From Kocuria flava (GTDB taxonomy: Bacteria > Actinomycetota > Actinomycetes > Actinomycetales > Micrococcaceae), in NCBI RefSeq assembly GCF_001482365.1, contig NZ_CP013254.1, forward strand, positions 3,224,001 to 3,288,000: a DNA stretch of 64,000 nucleotides. Reading direction: 5' to 3'. This document shows, in pieces, positions 16,052-25,496 of the stretch (position 1 is its first letter; every line of letters begins with the position of its first letter). The notes beneath the pieces were generated by a model. It worked only from the letters and a program-made list of their open reading frames with translations, ran no database searches and was not told where the DNA came from. A program made the position numbers and the translations under genes.

Positions 16052-17715
16052 GCCCGCTGCGCCGGGGCCTGCTCCGGCTCGTGCGGGTCCTCGGGCTCGG
16101 CGAGGAAGCGCTCGTAGGCCGCGGAGGTCAGGAAGGCCGGGTAGTCCTGCCCCAGGGCCACCTCCTCGAACACCGCGCGGGCGTCGTCGAAGCGGTCGCC
16201 CTCGGTGCGCTCGATCCGCCCGAACTCCTCGTCGACGAGCTCGGCCACCCACTCGCGGGTGATCTCCTCGCCCTCGTCGGTGATCGCCCGGGAGTTGACC
16301 CACTGCCAGATCTGGGAGCGGGAGATCTCGGCGGTCGCGGCGTCCTCCATGAGGTTGTGGATGGCCACCGCCCCGGAGCCGCGCAGCCAGGCCTCGATGT
16401 AGCGGATCCCGACGTCGATGTTGTTGCGGATCCCGGCCTCGGTGATCCTGCCCTCGGCCGAGGCGATGTCGATCAGCGCCTTGTCGTCGGGCATCACGTC
16501 CTCGCGCCGGCGGTCGAGCTGGTTGGGCCTCTCCCCCAGCACCCGGTCGAAGACCTCCTGGCAGACCGGCACGAGGTCGGGGTGGGCGACCCAGGAGCCG
16601 TCGAAGCCGTCCTCGGCCTCGCGGGTCTTGTCCGCGCGCACCTTCTCGACCGCGGTGCGGTTGACCTCCTCGTCGCGGCGGGACGGGATGAACGCCGCCA
16701 TCCCGCCGATGGCCATGGCCCCGCGCCGGTGGCAGGCGCGCACGAGCTGCTCGGTGTAGGCGCGCATGAACGGCTGGGTCATGGTCACCTCGTTGCGGTC
16801 CGGCAGCAGGAAGCGCGGTCCGCGCGTGCGGAAGTTCTTGATGATCGAGAAGATGTAGTCCCAGCGCCCGGCGTTGAGCCCCGCGGCGTGCTCGCCGAGC
16901 TCCCAGAGGATCTCCTCCATCTCGAACGCGGCGGTGATCGTCTCGATGAGCACGGTCGCCCGGATGGTGCCGCGGTCGGTGCCCAGCAGCGACTCGGCCT
17001 TCGTGAACACGTCGTGCCACAGCCGCGCCTCGCGGTGGGACTCGAGCTTGGGCAGGTAGAAGTAGGGGCCGAGGCCGAGCTTCTTCAGCCGGCGGGCGTT
17101 GTGGAAGAAGTACAGCCCGAAGTCCACCAGCGCCCCGGCGATCGGCTCGCCCTTGACCGACAGGTGCTTCTCCTCGAGGTGCCAGCCGCGGGGGCGGACC
17201 ACGATCGTCGGGTTGGCGCGGGCGTCCGTGTTCCGCAGCGCGTACTTCCTGCCGTCCGGGCCGGTGAACTCGATGGTGCCCTCGAGCGCGTCGATCAGGT
17301 TGAGCTGGTTGGTCACCACGTTCGTCCAGTGCGGGGTGTTGGCGTCCTCCATGTCCGCCAGCCACACCCTCGCCCCGGAGTTGAGCGCGTTGATCGTCAT
17401 CTTCCGCTCGGTGGGGCCGGTGATCTCCACGCGCCGGTCCTCGAGGCCGGGCGGGGGCGGCGGGACCCGCCAGGAGTCGTCCTCGCGGATCCGGCGGGTC
17501 TCCGGCAGGAAGGAGGGGTCCGTGCCGCGGGCGATCGCCTTCCGGCGCTCCTCGCGCGCCGCCAGCAGCTCGCGCCGGCGGGGCTCGAACTCCCGGTGCA
17601 GGGCCGCCAGGAACCCGAGGGCGTCGGGGGTGAGCACGCTGGACTGCCGGGGCACGTGGTGGCCGGTGAGGGTCACGCCGTTGATCGTCACGGGGTTGCT
17701 GGTCATGGTCATCAT
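16036..17715 (-). CDS. aceB: Malate synthase A
   Basis: Condenses glyoxylate and acetyl-CoA to malate in the glyoxylate shunt. 559 residues, the A-type length, without the large insert of malate synthase G. Blocks seen: WLADMEDANTPHWTN, the catalytic region IRATVLIETITAAFEMEEIL, the signature LNAGRWDYIFSIIKNF, and C-terminal IEAWLRGSGAVAIHNLMEDAATAEISR. Two Met codons at 17715 and 17712 both fit the start. It lies 123 nt downstream of aceA on the same strand, so co-transcription is possible, with an intervening hairpin. Confidence 0.97.
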   Translation of the reverse strand: MMTMTSNPVTINGVTLTGHHVPRQSSVLTPDALGFLAALHREFEPRRRELLAAREERRKAIARGTDPSFLPETRRIREDDSWRVPPPPPGLEDRRVEITGPTERKMTINALNSGARVWLADMEDANTPHWTNVVTNQLNLIDALEGTIEFTGPDGRKYALRNTDARANPTIVVRPRGWHLEEKHLSVKGEPIAGALVDFGLYFFHNARRLKKLGLGPYFYLPKLESHREARLWHDVFTKAESLLGTDRGTIRATVLIETITAAFEMEEILWELGEHAAGLNAGRWDYIFSIIKNFRTRGPRFLLPDRNEVTMTQPFMRAYTEQLVRACHRRGAMAIGGMAAFIPSRRDEEVNRTAVEKVRADKTREAEDGFDGSWVAHPDLVPVCQEVFDRVLGERPNQLDRRREDVMPDDKALIDIASAEGRITEAGIRNNIDVGIRYIEAWLRGSGAVAIHNLMEDAATAEISRSQIWQWVNSRAITDEGEEITREWVAELVDEEFGRIERTEGDRFDDARAVFEEVALGQDYPAFLTSAAYERFLAEPEDPHEPEQAPAQRAQPVR

Positions 17716-17762
17716 GGCTGGTTCCTCGGCTGGTGAGGTCGGCGGGAAGGACGGGGGCCGGC

Positions 17763-17791
17763 GCGCCGCACCCGGTGCCCGGGTGCGGCGC
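17763..17791 (-). terminator. Hairpin between aceA and aceB
   Basis: 11-bp inverted repeat (17763-17773 with 17781-17791) with a 7-nt loop, about 48 nt after the aceA stop. It could end or attenuate aceA transcription, or protect the aceA message, giving less aceB than aceA. Confidence 0.5.
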
Positions 17792-17838
17792 GGCCGGGGG
17801 CCCGGGACGGGGTCCCCGGCCGCGGGGCGCGCAGCGGC

Positions 17839-19125
17839 CTAGTGGAACTGGGCGGTCTCGGTGGAGCCGGCCAGGGCCGTGGTCGAGGAGTCCGGGTTCA
17901 GCGTCGTGGAGACGAGGTCGAAGTAGCCGGTGCCGACCTCGCGCTGGTGGCGGGTGGCGGTGTAGCCGCGCTCCTCGGCCGCGAACTCCCGCTCCTGCAG
18001 CTCGACGTAGGCCTTCATCTGCTCGCGGGCGTAGCCGTGGGCGAGGTCGAACATCGAGTAGTTCAGGGCGTGGAAGCCGGCGAGGGTGATGAACTGGAAC
18101 TTGTAGCCCATCGCCCCGAGCTCGCGCTGGAACTTCGCGATCGTGGCGTCGTCCAGGTGCTTCTTCCAGTTGAAGGACGGCGAGCAGTTGTAGGCCAGCA
18201 TCTGGTCCGGGTGCTCGGCGTGGATGCCCTCGGCGAACTTCTTGGCGAGCTCGAGGTCGGGGGTGCCGGTCTCCATCCACAGCAGGTCCGCGTACGGGGC
18301 GTAGGCGTTGCCGCGGGCGATGCACGCCTCGAGGCCGTTGCGGACCTTGTAGTAGCCCTCGGCGGTGCGCTCGCCGGTGATGAACGGCTTGTCCCGGTCG
18401 TCGACGTCCGAGGTGATCAGCGTGGCCGCCTCGGCGTCGGTGCGGGCGATGATCAGGGACGGGACGTCGGCGACGTCGGCGGCGAGCCGGGCCGCGCTGA
18501 GGGTGCGCACGTGCTGCTGGGTGGGGATGAGCACCTTGCCGCCGAGGTGGCCGCACTTCTTCTCGGAGGCCAGCTGGTCCTCCCAGTGCACGCCCGCCGC
18601 GCCGGCGGCGATCATGGACTTCATCAGCTCGTAGGCGTTGAGCGGGCCGCCGAAGCCCGCCTCGGCGTCGGCGACGATCGGGACCAGCCAGTCCTCGACG
18701 GTGCTGATGCCCTCGGCGTGCTCGATCTGGTCGGCGCGCATGAGCGCGTTGTTGATCCGCCGCACGACCGCCGGGACGGAGTTGGCGGGGTAGATCGACT
18801 GGTCCGGGTAGGTCTGGCCGGCGAGGTTGGCGTCGCCGGCGACCTGCCACCCGGAGAGGTAGATGGCCTTCAGGCCGGCCTTGACCTGCTGGACGGCCTG
18901 GTTGCCGGTGAGCGCGCCGAGGGCGTTGACGAAGTCCTCGGAGTGCAGCTTCTCCCACAGCCGCTCCGCGCCGCGGCGGGCGAGGGTCATCTCCTCCTGC
19001 ACCGTGCCGCGCAGGCGCACGACGTCCTCCGCGGAGTACTCGCGGGTGATCCGCGCCCAGCGGGGGTCGGCGTCCCACTCCTGGCGGAGCTCGTCGGCGG
19101 TCTTGGGGGCGTTGGGGTAGGACAT
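17839..19125 (-). CDS. aceA: Isocitrate lyase
   Basis: Splits isocitrate to glyoxylate and succinate, first step of the glyoxylate shunt. 428 residues, typical of the prokaryotic type. The catalytic signature KKCGH is at residues 189-193, and active-site blocks GYYKVRNGLEACIARG, NCSPSFNWKKHLDD and AEAGFGGPLNAYELMK are intact. The ATG at 19125 follows GAGGAG; the frame stays open to 19251 but those residues are not part of the family. Divergent from ramB across 183 bp, a neighbourhood known from other actinobacteria where RamB controls aceA and aceB. Confidence 0.97.
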   Translation of the reverse strand: MSYPNAPKTADELRQEWDADPRWARITREYSAEDVVRLRGTVQEEMTLARRGAERLWEKLHSEDFVNALGALTGNQAVQQVKAGLKAIYLSGWQVAGDANLAGQTYPDQSIYPANSVPAVVRRINNALMRADQIEHAEGISTVEDWLVPIVADAEAGFGGPLNAYELMKSMIAAGAAGVHWEDQLASEKKCGHLGGKVLIPTQQHVRTLSAARLAADVADVPSLIIARTDAEAATLITSDVDDRDKPFITGERTAEGYYKVRNGLEACIARGNAYAPYADLLWMETGTPDLELAKKFAEGIHAEHPDQMLAYNCSPSFNWKKHLDDATIAKFQRELGAMGYKFQFITLAGFHALNYSMFDLAHGYAREQMKAYVELQEREFAAEERGYTATRHQREVGTGYFDLVSTTLNPDSSTTALAGSTETAQFH

Positions 19126-19308
19126 GATCTGCTCCTCGTCGAGTGTCCGGAGTCCCGGCCCGTGCGGGGCCGTGCTGTCGTTCGGGGCCACCACGGCCCG
19201 CCGTTGTTCGCGGTTCCTTGGTGACACACACCACTGTGCGCCTGAATCCACCCGGTTGACCCCATATTTTCCCGTGAATTTCTACTGTTCTTCACGTATC
19301 GTGAAGAA
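19126..19308. promoter_or_regulatory. aceA / ramB divergent control region
   Basis: 183 bp holding both promoters. The ramB-proximal ~60 bp are AT-richer than anything nearby. A 21-bp palindrome (8-bp arms TTCTTCAC at 19288-19295 and GTGAAGAA at 19301-19308) touches the ramB start codon, and a TATCGT hexamer (19297-19302) within it lies 6 nt before the ATG. TTGACC occurs at 19256-19261. The aceA promoter could not be fixed. Binding of RamB itself to the palindrome is inference. Confidence 0.55.
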
Positions 19309-20799
19309 ATGACCACCAGCGCCTGGGGCTACGACGCCCCGACGACGACCACGACGGCGAACCCCCCCGGCGGCACCGACCTGATCGGCCTGGGCCGGCG
19401 CATCCGCACGCTGCGCAAGCGGCGCGGGCTGACCCTCGCCGGGCTCGCGGAGCAGACCGGGACGGCTCCCTCCCAGCTGTCGGTGATCGAGAACGGCCGC
19501 CGCGAGCCCCGGCTGAGCCTGCTCCAGCGGCTGGCCGACGCCCTCGGGACGAGCGTCGACGCGCTGCTGGGCGCCGAGCCCGCCGACCGGCGCGAGGCGC
19601 TGGAGGTCCAGCTCGAGCGGGCCCAGCGCTCCCCGCTCTACGAGCAGCTGGGCCTGCCCACGGTGCGGGTCAGCTCGGCGCTGTCCACGGAGGTGCTCGA
19701 GGCGCTGGTCGCCCTGCAGGACCGGCTGGGGCAGGCGCTCGAGAAGAACTCCGCGACCCCGGAGGAGGCCCGGCGGGCGAACGTGCAGCTGCGGCGGCTG
19801 ATGCGGGAGCAGGACAACTACTTCCCCGACCTCGAGCAGGCCGCCAAGGAGCTGCTGGCCCTGGGGGGCTACTCCTCGGGACCGGTGTCCAACTCCGTCA
19901 TCGCCGAGATGGTCGGCCGCCTCGGCTACAGCATCCACCACGTCACGGACCTGCCGCACTCCACCCGCTCGGTCACGGACCTGCTCAACAAGCGGATCTA
20001 CCTGGTGCAGAGCCCGCGGGCCGACCACGACCCGCGGGCGGTGCTGCTGCAGGCGGTGGGCCACCAGGTGCTCGGCCACGAGCCGCCCCGGGACTACGCC
20101 GAGTTCCTCTTCCAGCGGGTCCAGGCCAACTACTTCGCCGCGGCCGTGGTGATGCCCGAGGAGAAGGCCGTGCCGTTCCTGACCGAGGCGAAGAAGCAGC
20201 GGGCGCTGTTCCTGGAGGACCTCAAGGACCGCTTCGCGGTCTCCCACGAGACGGCCGGGCACCGCTTCACCAACCTCGCCACCCGCCACCTGGGGATCCG
20301 CACCCACTTCCACAAGGTCTCCTCCTCGGGGGTGATCCACAAGGCCTACGAGAACAACGGGCTGGTCTTCCCGATGGACCACACGGGGGCGATCGAGGGG
20401 CAGATCTCCTGCCGCAAGTGGTCCGGGCGCACGGTCTTCGACCAGCCCAACCAGTTCACCGCCTTCGCCCAGTACACGGACACCCCCTCCGGCACCTACT
20501 GGTGCTCGACGCGCACCGAGCTCTCGGGCCAGGGGACGTTCTCGATCGGGGTGGGCGTGGCGTTCACCGACGCCCGGTGGTTCCGCGGCCGCGACACCCC
20601 GCACCGGACCGTCTCGACCTGCCCCGACCCGGCGTGCTGCCGCCGGCCCCCGGAGGAGCTGCGCCGGGTGTGGGCCGGGCACGCGTGGCCGAACACCCGG
20701 GCCCACTCGCACGTGCTCGCGGCCCTGCCGGAGGGCGCGTTCCCGGGCGTGGACGAGCGGGAGGTCTACGAGTTCCTGGCCGCCCACGACCGCGGCTGA
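19309..20799 (+). CDS. ramB: RamB-family transcriptional regulator (XRE + ImmA/IrrE-like + SCFA domain)
   Basis: Cytoplasmic regulator, 496 residues. Residues ~27-85 are an XRE helix-turn-helix (LTLAGLAEQTGTAPSQLSVIENG). The middle has an ImmA/IrrE-type segment with HQVLGHEP (HxxxH-like), and the C-terminus is the Cys-rich short-chain-fatty-acyl regulator domain (CRKW, CSTR, CPDPACC). This architecture is that of RamB, which represses acetate and glyoxylate-shunt genes in Corynebacterium and is linked to icl1 in mycobacteria. Sitting back to back with aceA supports the same role. A palindrome abutting its start suggests autoregulation. No Shine-Dalgarno; probably leaderless. Confidence 0.9.
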   Translation: MTTSAWGYDAPTTTTTANPPGGTDLIGLGRRIRTLRKRRGLTLAGLAEQTGTAPSQLSVIENGRREPRLSLLQRLADALGTSVDALLGAEPADRREALEVQLERAQRSPLYEQLGLPTVRVSSALSTEVLEALVALQDRLGQALEKNSATPEEARRANVQLRRLMREQDNYFPDLEQAAKELLALGGYSSGPVSNSVIAEMVGRLGYSIHHVTDLPHSTRSVTDLLNKRIYLVQSPRADHDPRAVLLQAVGHQVLGHEPPRDYAEFLFQRVQANYFAAAVVMPEEKAVPFLTEAKKQRALFLEDLKDRFAVSHETAGHRFTNLATRHLGIRTHFHKVSSSGVIHKAYENNGLVFPMDHTGAIEGQISCRKWSGRTVFDQPNQFTAFAQYTDTPSGTYWCSTRTELSGQGTFSIGVGVAFTDARWFRGRDTPHRTVSTCPDPACCRRPPEELRRVWAGHAWPNTRAHSHVLAALPEGAFPGVDEREVYEFLAAHDRG

Positions 20800-20848
20800 G
20801 GCCCCGCACGGGGCCCTGCCCGGCTGGCAACACGCCGGGAGCGGGCGT

Positions 20849-20867
20849 AAAGTCTGCCCAGACCTTT
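20849..20867 (+). promoter_or_regulatory. Imperfect inverted repeat upstream of putP
   Basis: AAAGTCTG-CC-CAGACCTTT lies 64 nt before the putP ATG in an otherwise plain 131-bp gap. It could be an operator; weak evidence, no promoter hexamers assigned. Confidence 0.25.
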
Positions 20868-20930
20868 GTTCTCCACCCGTCCCCCGGCAGCCTCGCTCGT
20901 CCCGGGCCGGCGCCGGGCGGAAAGGACAGC

Positions 20931-22451
20931 ATGACCCAGCAGATAGCCCAGACGGTCGCGATCGTCATCTACTTCGCGGCCATGATCGGCATCGGCCTGT
21001 ACGCCAACCGCCGGACCAACGACCTCGACGACTACATGCTCGGCGGGCGCAACCTCAAGCCCGGCACCGCCGCGCTCAGCGCGGGGGCCTCGGACATGTC
21101 CGGGTGGCTGCTCATGGGCCTGCCCGGGGCCGTGTTCCTCTCGGGTCTCGTGGAGGCCTGGATCGCGATCGGCCTGACCGCCGGCGCCTGGCTGAACTGG
21201 AAGTTCATCGCCCCGCGGCTGCGCTCCTACACGGAGGTCTCGCACAACTCCATCACGATCCCCTCCTTCCTCGACAACCGGCTCAAGGGCGGCGGGCGCT
21301 TGCTGCGCATCGTCTCCGGCGTCGTGATCCTCGTGTTCTTCACGTTCTACGTCTCCTCCGGCATGGTCGCCGGCGGGCTGTTCTTCCAGTCCTCCTTCGG
21401 CTCGACCTACCACACCGGCCTGCTGCTGGTCGTGGCCGTGACCATCGGCTACACCCTCTTCGGCGGCTTCCTCGGGGCGACCTACACGGACGTGGTGCAG
21501 GGGCTGATGATGTTCGCCGCGCTGCTGCTCGTGCCGATCGTGGGGGTCATCAACGTCGGCGGCTTCGGCGCGATGGCCGAGAACATCCGGGCGGTCCAGC
21601 CCGACGCCCTGTCCCTCGTGGCGGGCGGCTCGGTGATCGGCATCGTCTCGGCCCTCGCGTGGGGCCTGGGCTACTTCGGCCAGCCGCACATCATCGTGCG
21701 CTTCATGGCGATGCGCTCGCCCTCCGACGCCAAGTACGGCCGCCGGATCGGCATCGGCTGGATGGTCCTCAGCGTGCTCGGCGCGATCTCGACGGCGCTC
21801 GTGGGCATGGCCTACTACGGCAGCCGCCCCGAGGAGTCCCCCACCGACCCGGAGTCGGTCTTCCTCGACCTCTCCCAGGTGCTGTTCCACCCCGTGATCG
21901 CGGGCTTCGTGCTCGCGGCCGTGCTCGCGGCGATCATGTCCACCGTCTCCTCCCAGCTGATCGTCTCCTCCTCGGCCCTCGTCGAGGACCTCTACAAGCT
22001 GACCGTCAAGGAGACCCCCTCCCCCCGCCGGCAGGTCTGGCTCGGGCGCGCCGGCGTGGCCGCCGTGGCCCTGGTCGCGGTGCTGCTCGCCTGGCAGCAG
22101 AACAACACGATCCTCGGGCTCGTGGCCTTCGCGTGGGCCGGCTTCGGCGCGGCCTTCGGCCCGATCGTGATCCTGTCCCTGTTCTGGCGCAGGCTCACCG
22201 CCGCCGGGGCGATCACCGGCATGGTCCTGGGCGCGGTGACCGTCTTCGCGTGGACGGTCACCCCGTGGGCGGACCTCTACGAGATCATCCCCGGGTTCGT
22301 CGTGTGCACGGTCGCCGCGGTGGCGGTCTCCCTGGCCACCCACCGCCACGACCCGGTCGTCGACCAGGAGTTCGACGACGCCGCCCGCCTGGCCCACGCG
22401 GCCCAGGACGAGATGGCGGCCGAGAAGAAGGCCCGGCCCGCCGAGGCCTGA
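20931..22451 (+). CDS. putP: Sodium/proline symporter
   Basis: Solute:sodium symporter family protein of 506 residues with about 13 membrane spans. PutP landmarks: LDDYMLGGRNLKPGTAALSAGASDMSG split over span 2 (sodium-site serines), VEAWIAIGLTAGAWLNW, and the GYFGQPHIIVRFMA block near mid-protein. It imports proline with sodium for nutrition or osmoprotection. The ATG at 20931 follows AAAGGA; the open frame to 20418 overlaps ramB and is not real. Followed by a bidirectional hairpin. No putA is present in the window. Confidence 0.93.
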   Translation: MTQQIAQTVAIVIYFAAMIGIGLYANRRTNDLDDYMLGGRNLKPGTAALSAGASDMSGWLLMGLPGAVFLSGLVEAWIAIGLTAGAWLNWKFIAPRLRSYTEVSHNSITIPSFLDNRLKGGGRLLRIVSGVVILVFFTFYVSSGMVAGGLFFQSSFGSTYHTGLLLVVAVTIGYTLFGGFLGATYTDVVQGLMMFAALLLVPIVGVINVGGFGAMAENIRAVQPDALSLVAGGSVIGIVSALAWGLGYFGQPHIIVRFMAMRSPSDAKYGRRIGIGWMVLSVLGAISTALVGMAYYGSRPEESPTDPESVFLDLSQVLFHPVIAGFVLAAVLAAIMSTVSSQLIVSSSALVEDLYKLTVKETPSPRRQVWLGRAGVAAVALVAVLLAWQQNNTILGLVAFAWAGFGAAFGPIVILSLFWRRLTAAGAITGMVLGAVTVFAWTVTPWADLYEIIPGFVVCTVAAVAVSLATHRHDPVVDQEFDDAARLAHAAQDEMAAEKKARPAEA

Positions 22452-22471
22452 GCCGCCCGCTCCCCGGCGCG

Positions 22472-22508
22472 AGGAGGGGCCCGTTCCGCACCGGAACGGG
22501 CCCCTCCT
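22472..22508. terminator. Bidirectional terminator between putP and ldh
   Basis: 17-bp perfect inverted repeat (22472-22488 with 22492-22508), 3-nt loop, between convergent genes; 20 nt after the putP stop and 13 nt after the ldh stop. Confidence 0.8.
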
Positions 22509-22521
22509 GCCGTGCCGGGCC

Positions 22522-23484
22522 TCAGTGGCCGATCGAGGCCAGGGTCGCGCGGATCGCCTGCGCCGAGCGGCGCAGCAGGGTCAGCTCCTGGGCGTCCATG
22601 GGCACGGGAGGGAGGCCGACGACGCCGGGGCGCGCCACGACCGAGGGCACGGACAGGGCCACCCCGCTGATGCCGTGGTAGTCCTCGAGCACCGTGGAGA
22701 CCGGCAGCACGGCGTGCTCGTCGCGCAGGACGGCCTCGACCACCCGCACCCCGGCCAGGCCGATCGCGTAGTTGGTGGCGCCCTTGCCGGCGATCACCTC
22801 GTAGGCGGCTCCGACGACGCGCTCGGCCAGCGCGGCCAGGTGCTGCTCGTCGAAGGGCCGCCGCCCGTCCACGGTCCACTCGCGCAGGGGCACCTGGCCG
22901 ATGGTCGCGGAGGACCACAGGGGGAACTCGCTGTCCCCGTGCTCGCCCACGATCGTGGCGTGCACGCTGCCGGTGGCCACGCCGGCCTCCTCGGCGAGCA
23001 GCCAGCGCAGCCGGGAGGTGTCGAGCACGGTGCCCGAGGCCAGCACCCGCCCGGCGGGCAGCCCGCTGATCCGCCGGGCCACGACGGTCAGGACGTCGCA
23101 GGGGTTGGTCACGAGCACGTACACGGCGTCGGGGGCCTGCTCGAGCAGGCGGGGCAGCAGGGACCCGAGGATCGCGGCGTTGGCGGCCGCGAGGTCCATC
23201 CGGGTCTGGCCCGGGCGCTGCTTGGCCCCGGCGGTGACCACCACGACGTCGGCGCCGGCGAGCACCGCGACGTCGTCGGAGCCCGTGACCCGGGCGCCGC
23301 CGGTGAACATGGTGCCGTGGGCGAGGTCGAGGGCCTCCGCCCGGACCCGGTCGGCGTCGAGGTCGTACAGGGCGATCTCCTGGGCGGCCCCGCGGATCAT
23401 GGCGGCGTAGGCGAGGGAGGTGCCGACGGCGCCGGCGCCGACCACCCCGATCCTCGTGCGTGCGGTGGGAGCGGTCTGCGGCAC
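22522..23484 (-). CDS. ldh: L-lactate dehydrogenase
   Basis: NAD-dependent interconversion of lactate and pyruvate, 320 residues. N-terminal Rossmann motif GVVGAGAVGTSLAY; the active-site loop reads AKQRPGQTR, with Gln at the substrate-discriminating position that is Arg in malate dehydrogenases; VTNPCDVLT, DTSRLRW with the substrate-binding Arg, and the catalytic His in GEHGDSEF are all present. GTG start at 23484 preceded by GAGGAGG. Monocistronic, convergent with putP, 37 nt from the PBP stop upstream. Confidence 0.93.
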   Translation of the reverse strand: MPQTAPTARTRIGVVGAGAVGTSLAYAAMIRGAAQEIALYDLDADRVRAEALDLAHGTMFTGGARVTGSDDVAVLAGADVVVVTAGAKQRPGQTRMDLAAANAAILGSLLPRLLEQAPDAVYVLVTNPCDVLTVVARRISGLPAGRVLASGTVLDTSRLRWLLAEEAGVATGSVHATIVGEHGDSEFPLWSSATIGQVPLREWTVDGRRPFDEQHLAALAERVVGAAYEVIAGKGATNYAIGLAGVRVVEAVLRDEHAVLPVSTVLEDYHGISGVALSVPSVVARPGVVGLPPVPMDAQELTLLRRSAQAIRATLASIGH

Positions 23485-23521
23485 GGTGTCCTCCTCGGGA
23501 CGGCAGCGGTGGGGACGGGAC

Positions 23522-25453
23522 TCAGGGGCGGGCGGCGCGCAGGACCTCGAGGGCGATCGGCCCGCCGGTGACCGAGCCGAGGTCGCCGTCCTCGACGAAC
23601 ACGGCGACGGCGAGGTCCTCGTGGGCGGCGATCACCCAGGAGTGGGTGCGGGGCGGGTCCTCGGTGCCGTACTCGGCGGTGCCGGTCTTGCCGATCGCCG
23701 TGTCCGGGCTCAGGGCCCGCAGGCCGTCGAGGTGGCCCTCGGTGACGACCGCGCGCATCGTGGTGCGCAGCTGCGCGGCCTCCTCGGCGGTGAGCGGGGC
23801 GTCCGTGGCCGGGCGGGCGGGGGCGTCGTCGACGAGGCCGTCGGTGGCCACGAGGCGGGGGGTGACGAGCCCGCCGTCGGCGGCCGAGGCGGCCAGCACG
23901 GCCATGCTCAGCGGGGAGACGAGGGTGCGGCCCTGGCCGAACAGCGCCGCGGCGTGCTGGACGGGCGGCTCCTCGTCGGGGATCGAGCCGAGGAACGCCT
24001 CGACGCCGAGCCGGGCCTCCATGCCCGTGCCGAGGGCCGCGGCCGCCTCGGCGAGCTCCTCCTGGGTGACGCGCTCGTGCTGGCCGGCGAAGAACGTGTT
24101 GCAGGACTGGGCCATGGCCTCGGTGAGCGGGATGGAGCCGGTGGCCGCGGGGTCGTAGGAGGGGGCGTTGCGGAACTCGGCGCCCTCGACCGCCAGCGAG
24201 GGCGGGCACGGGTGCTCGGTGGACGGGTCGTCGCCCTCGCGGAGCATGGCCAGGGCCGTGGCGACCTTGAACGTCGACCCGGGCGCGTAGCGGCCCTGCA
24301 GGGCCGTGGGATAGCCCTCGGAGCCGGGGCCGTCGGCGGCGGCGAGGACCTCGCCCGTCGAGGGGCGCAGCGCCACGACGGCGGCCGGGGACGCCACGCC
24401 CTCCAGCTGCTCGAGGGCGGCCTCCTGGAGGCCGCGGTCGAGGGTGAGCGCGACGGGCTGCCCGTCCACGGGGGCGACCTCGTGCAGGGGCGCGGCGGCA
24501 CCGGGGGCCGGCCCGCCGTCGGCGCGCAGGCCGATCCGCTCGACGACGGCCCCGGCGCGCCCGCGCAGCCGGTCGTCGAAGGCCTCCTGCACGCCGCCGC
24601 GGCCGACGACGTCCCCGGCGGCGAGCTCCCCGCCGGAGCGCTCGAGGTCCTCGGCCGTGGCCGGTCCGACCGCCCCGAGCAGGGCCGGGGCGAAGCCGCG
24701 GGAGGGGGCCAGCGGCTGCTCGTCGTCCACCGCGCGCACCCCGGGCACGGCCGAGGTCCGGCCGGCGGGCAGGGCGCGGAAGTCGTCCTCGCGCAGGGTG
24801 ACCGCCTCCACGAAGGCCTCCGGGCCGGCCTGCTCGACCGACGCGGCGTAGGCGGCAGGGTCGAGCTCGACGACGTCCTCGAGCGCGGCCACGAGCTGCC
24901 GGGCGGCGCGGGCGGGGTCGGCCTCCCCGAGCCGCCCGCGGTCGATGCCGATCCGGTGGACGGGGCGCTCGGTGACGAGCACCTCTCCCCCGGCGCCGGT
25001 GACGTCCCCGCGGTCGGCGGGCAGGGTGCGCAGGCGCAGCCCCTCGTCCGGGCCCAGGGAGGGCTCGACGACGGCCGGGGACCACCGGGCCCGCCACTGC
25101 CCGTCCGCGTCCTGCTCGAGGGGCAGGCGCGCGTCGTAGGACCAGTCCTGCTCGCCGGGCAGGTCCCAGGTCCAGGAGAGCACCGCCTCGCGGCCGTCCT
25201 CCCCCGCCTCCTCGACCCCGGCCAGCGCCACGGCCGGGTCGGCCCCGCCCAGGTGGGCGGTGATCCGTTCGAGCTCCTCCTGGGCCTGCGCGGGCAGCGC
25301 GGTGCCGGTGAGGTCCCCGGCGTCCAGGCCCGCGGCGACGCCCTCGGCGGCGTCGCGGGCGCCGTCGGGCAGCGCGCCGCAGCCGGCCGCGAGCAGGAGG
25401 ACGGTGAGGCCGAGGCCGGCGGCCGCGGCGCGGGAGCGGGAGGAGGTGCGCAT
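23522..25453 (-). CDS. Lipoprotein penicillin-binding protein (class B, MecA_N-type)
   Basis: Peptidoglycan DD-transpeptidase, 643 residues. A lipobox with Cys25 (LLLAAGC) predicts an extracytoplasmic lipoprotein, not a membrane-anchored bitopic PBP. An NTF2-like MecA_N region (~50-165), a PBP dimerisation region, then the transpeptidase with all three motifs: S393-TFK396, S450-CN452 and K589-TG. The arrangement resembles PBP2a/PBP3-like enzymes; some of these have low beta-lactam affinity, which sequence alone cannot show. TAGGGT ends 8 nt before the ATG. Confidence 0.9.
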   Translation of the reverse strand: MRTSSRSRAAAAGLGLTVLLLAAGCGALPDGARDAAEGVAAGLDAGDLTGTALPAQAQEELERITAHLGGADPAVALAGVEEAGEDGREAVLSWTWDLPGEQDWSYDARLPLEQDADGQWRARWSPAVVEPSLGPDEGLRLRTLPADRGDVTGAGGEVLVTERPVHRIGIDRGRLGEADPARAARQLVAALEDVVELDPAAYAASVEQAGPEAFVEAVTLREDDFRALPAGRTSAVPGVRAVDDEQPLAPSRGFAPALLGAVGPATAEDLERSGGELAAGDVVGRGGVQEAFDDRLRGRAGAVVERIGLRADGGPAPGAAAPLHEVAPVDGQPVALTLDRGLQEAALEQLEGVASPAAVVALRPSTGEVLAAADGPGSEGYPTALQGRYAPGSTFKVATALAMLREGDDPSTEHPCPPSLAVEGAEFRNAPSYDPAATGSIPLTEAMAQSCNTFFAGQHERVTQEELAEAAAALGTGMEARLGVEAFLGSIPDEEPPVQHAAALFGQGRTLVSPLSMAVLAASAADGGLVTPRLVATDGLVDDAPARPATDAPLTAEEAAQLRTTMRAVVTEGHLDGLRALSPDTAIGKTGTAEYGTEDPPRTHSWVIAAHEDLAVAVFVEDGDLGSVTGGPIALEVLRAARP

Positions 25454-25461
25454 CGGGACCG

Positions 25462-25467
25462 ACCCTA
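25462..25467 (-). promoter_or_regulatory. -10 element of the PBP gene
   Basis: TAGGGT on the minus strand, 8 nt before the ATG at 25453; probable leaderless start. Confidence 0.5.
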
Positions 25468-25496
25468 GTCCGGCGCGGCGGGGTCCGGCGGACCGC

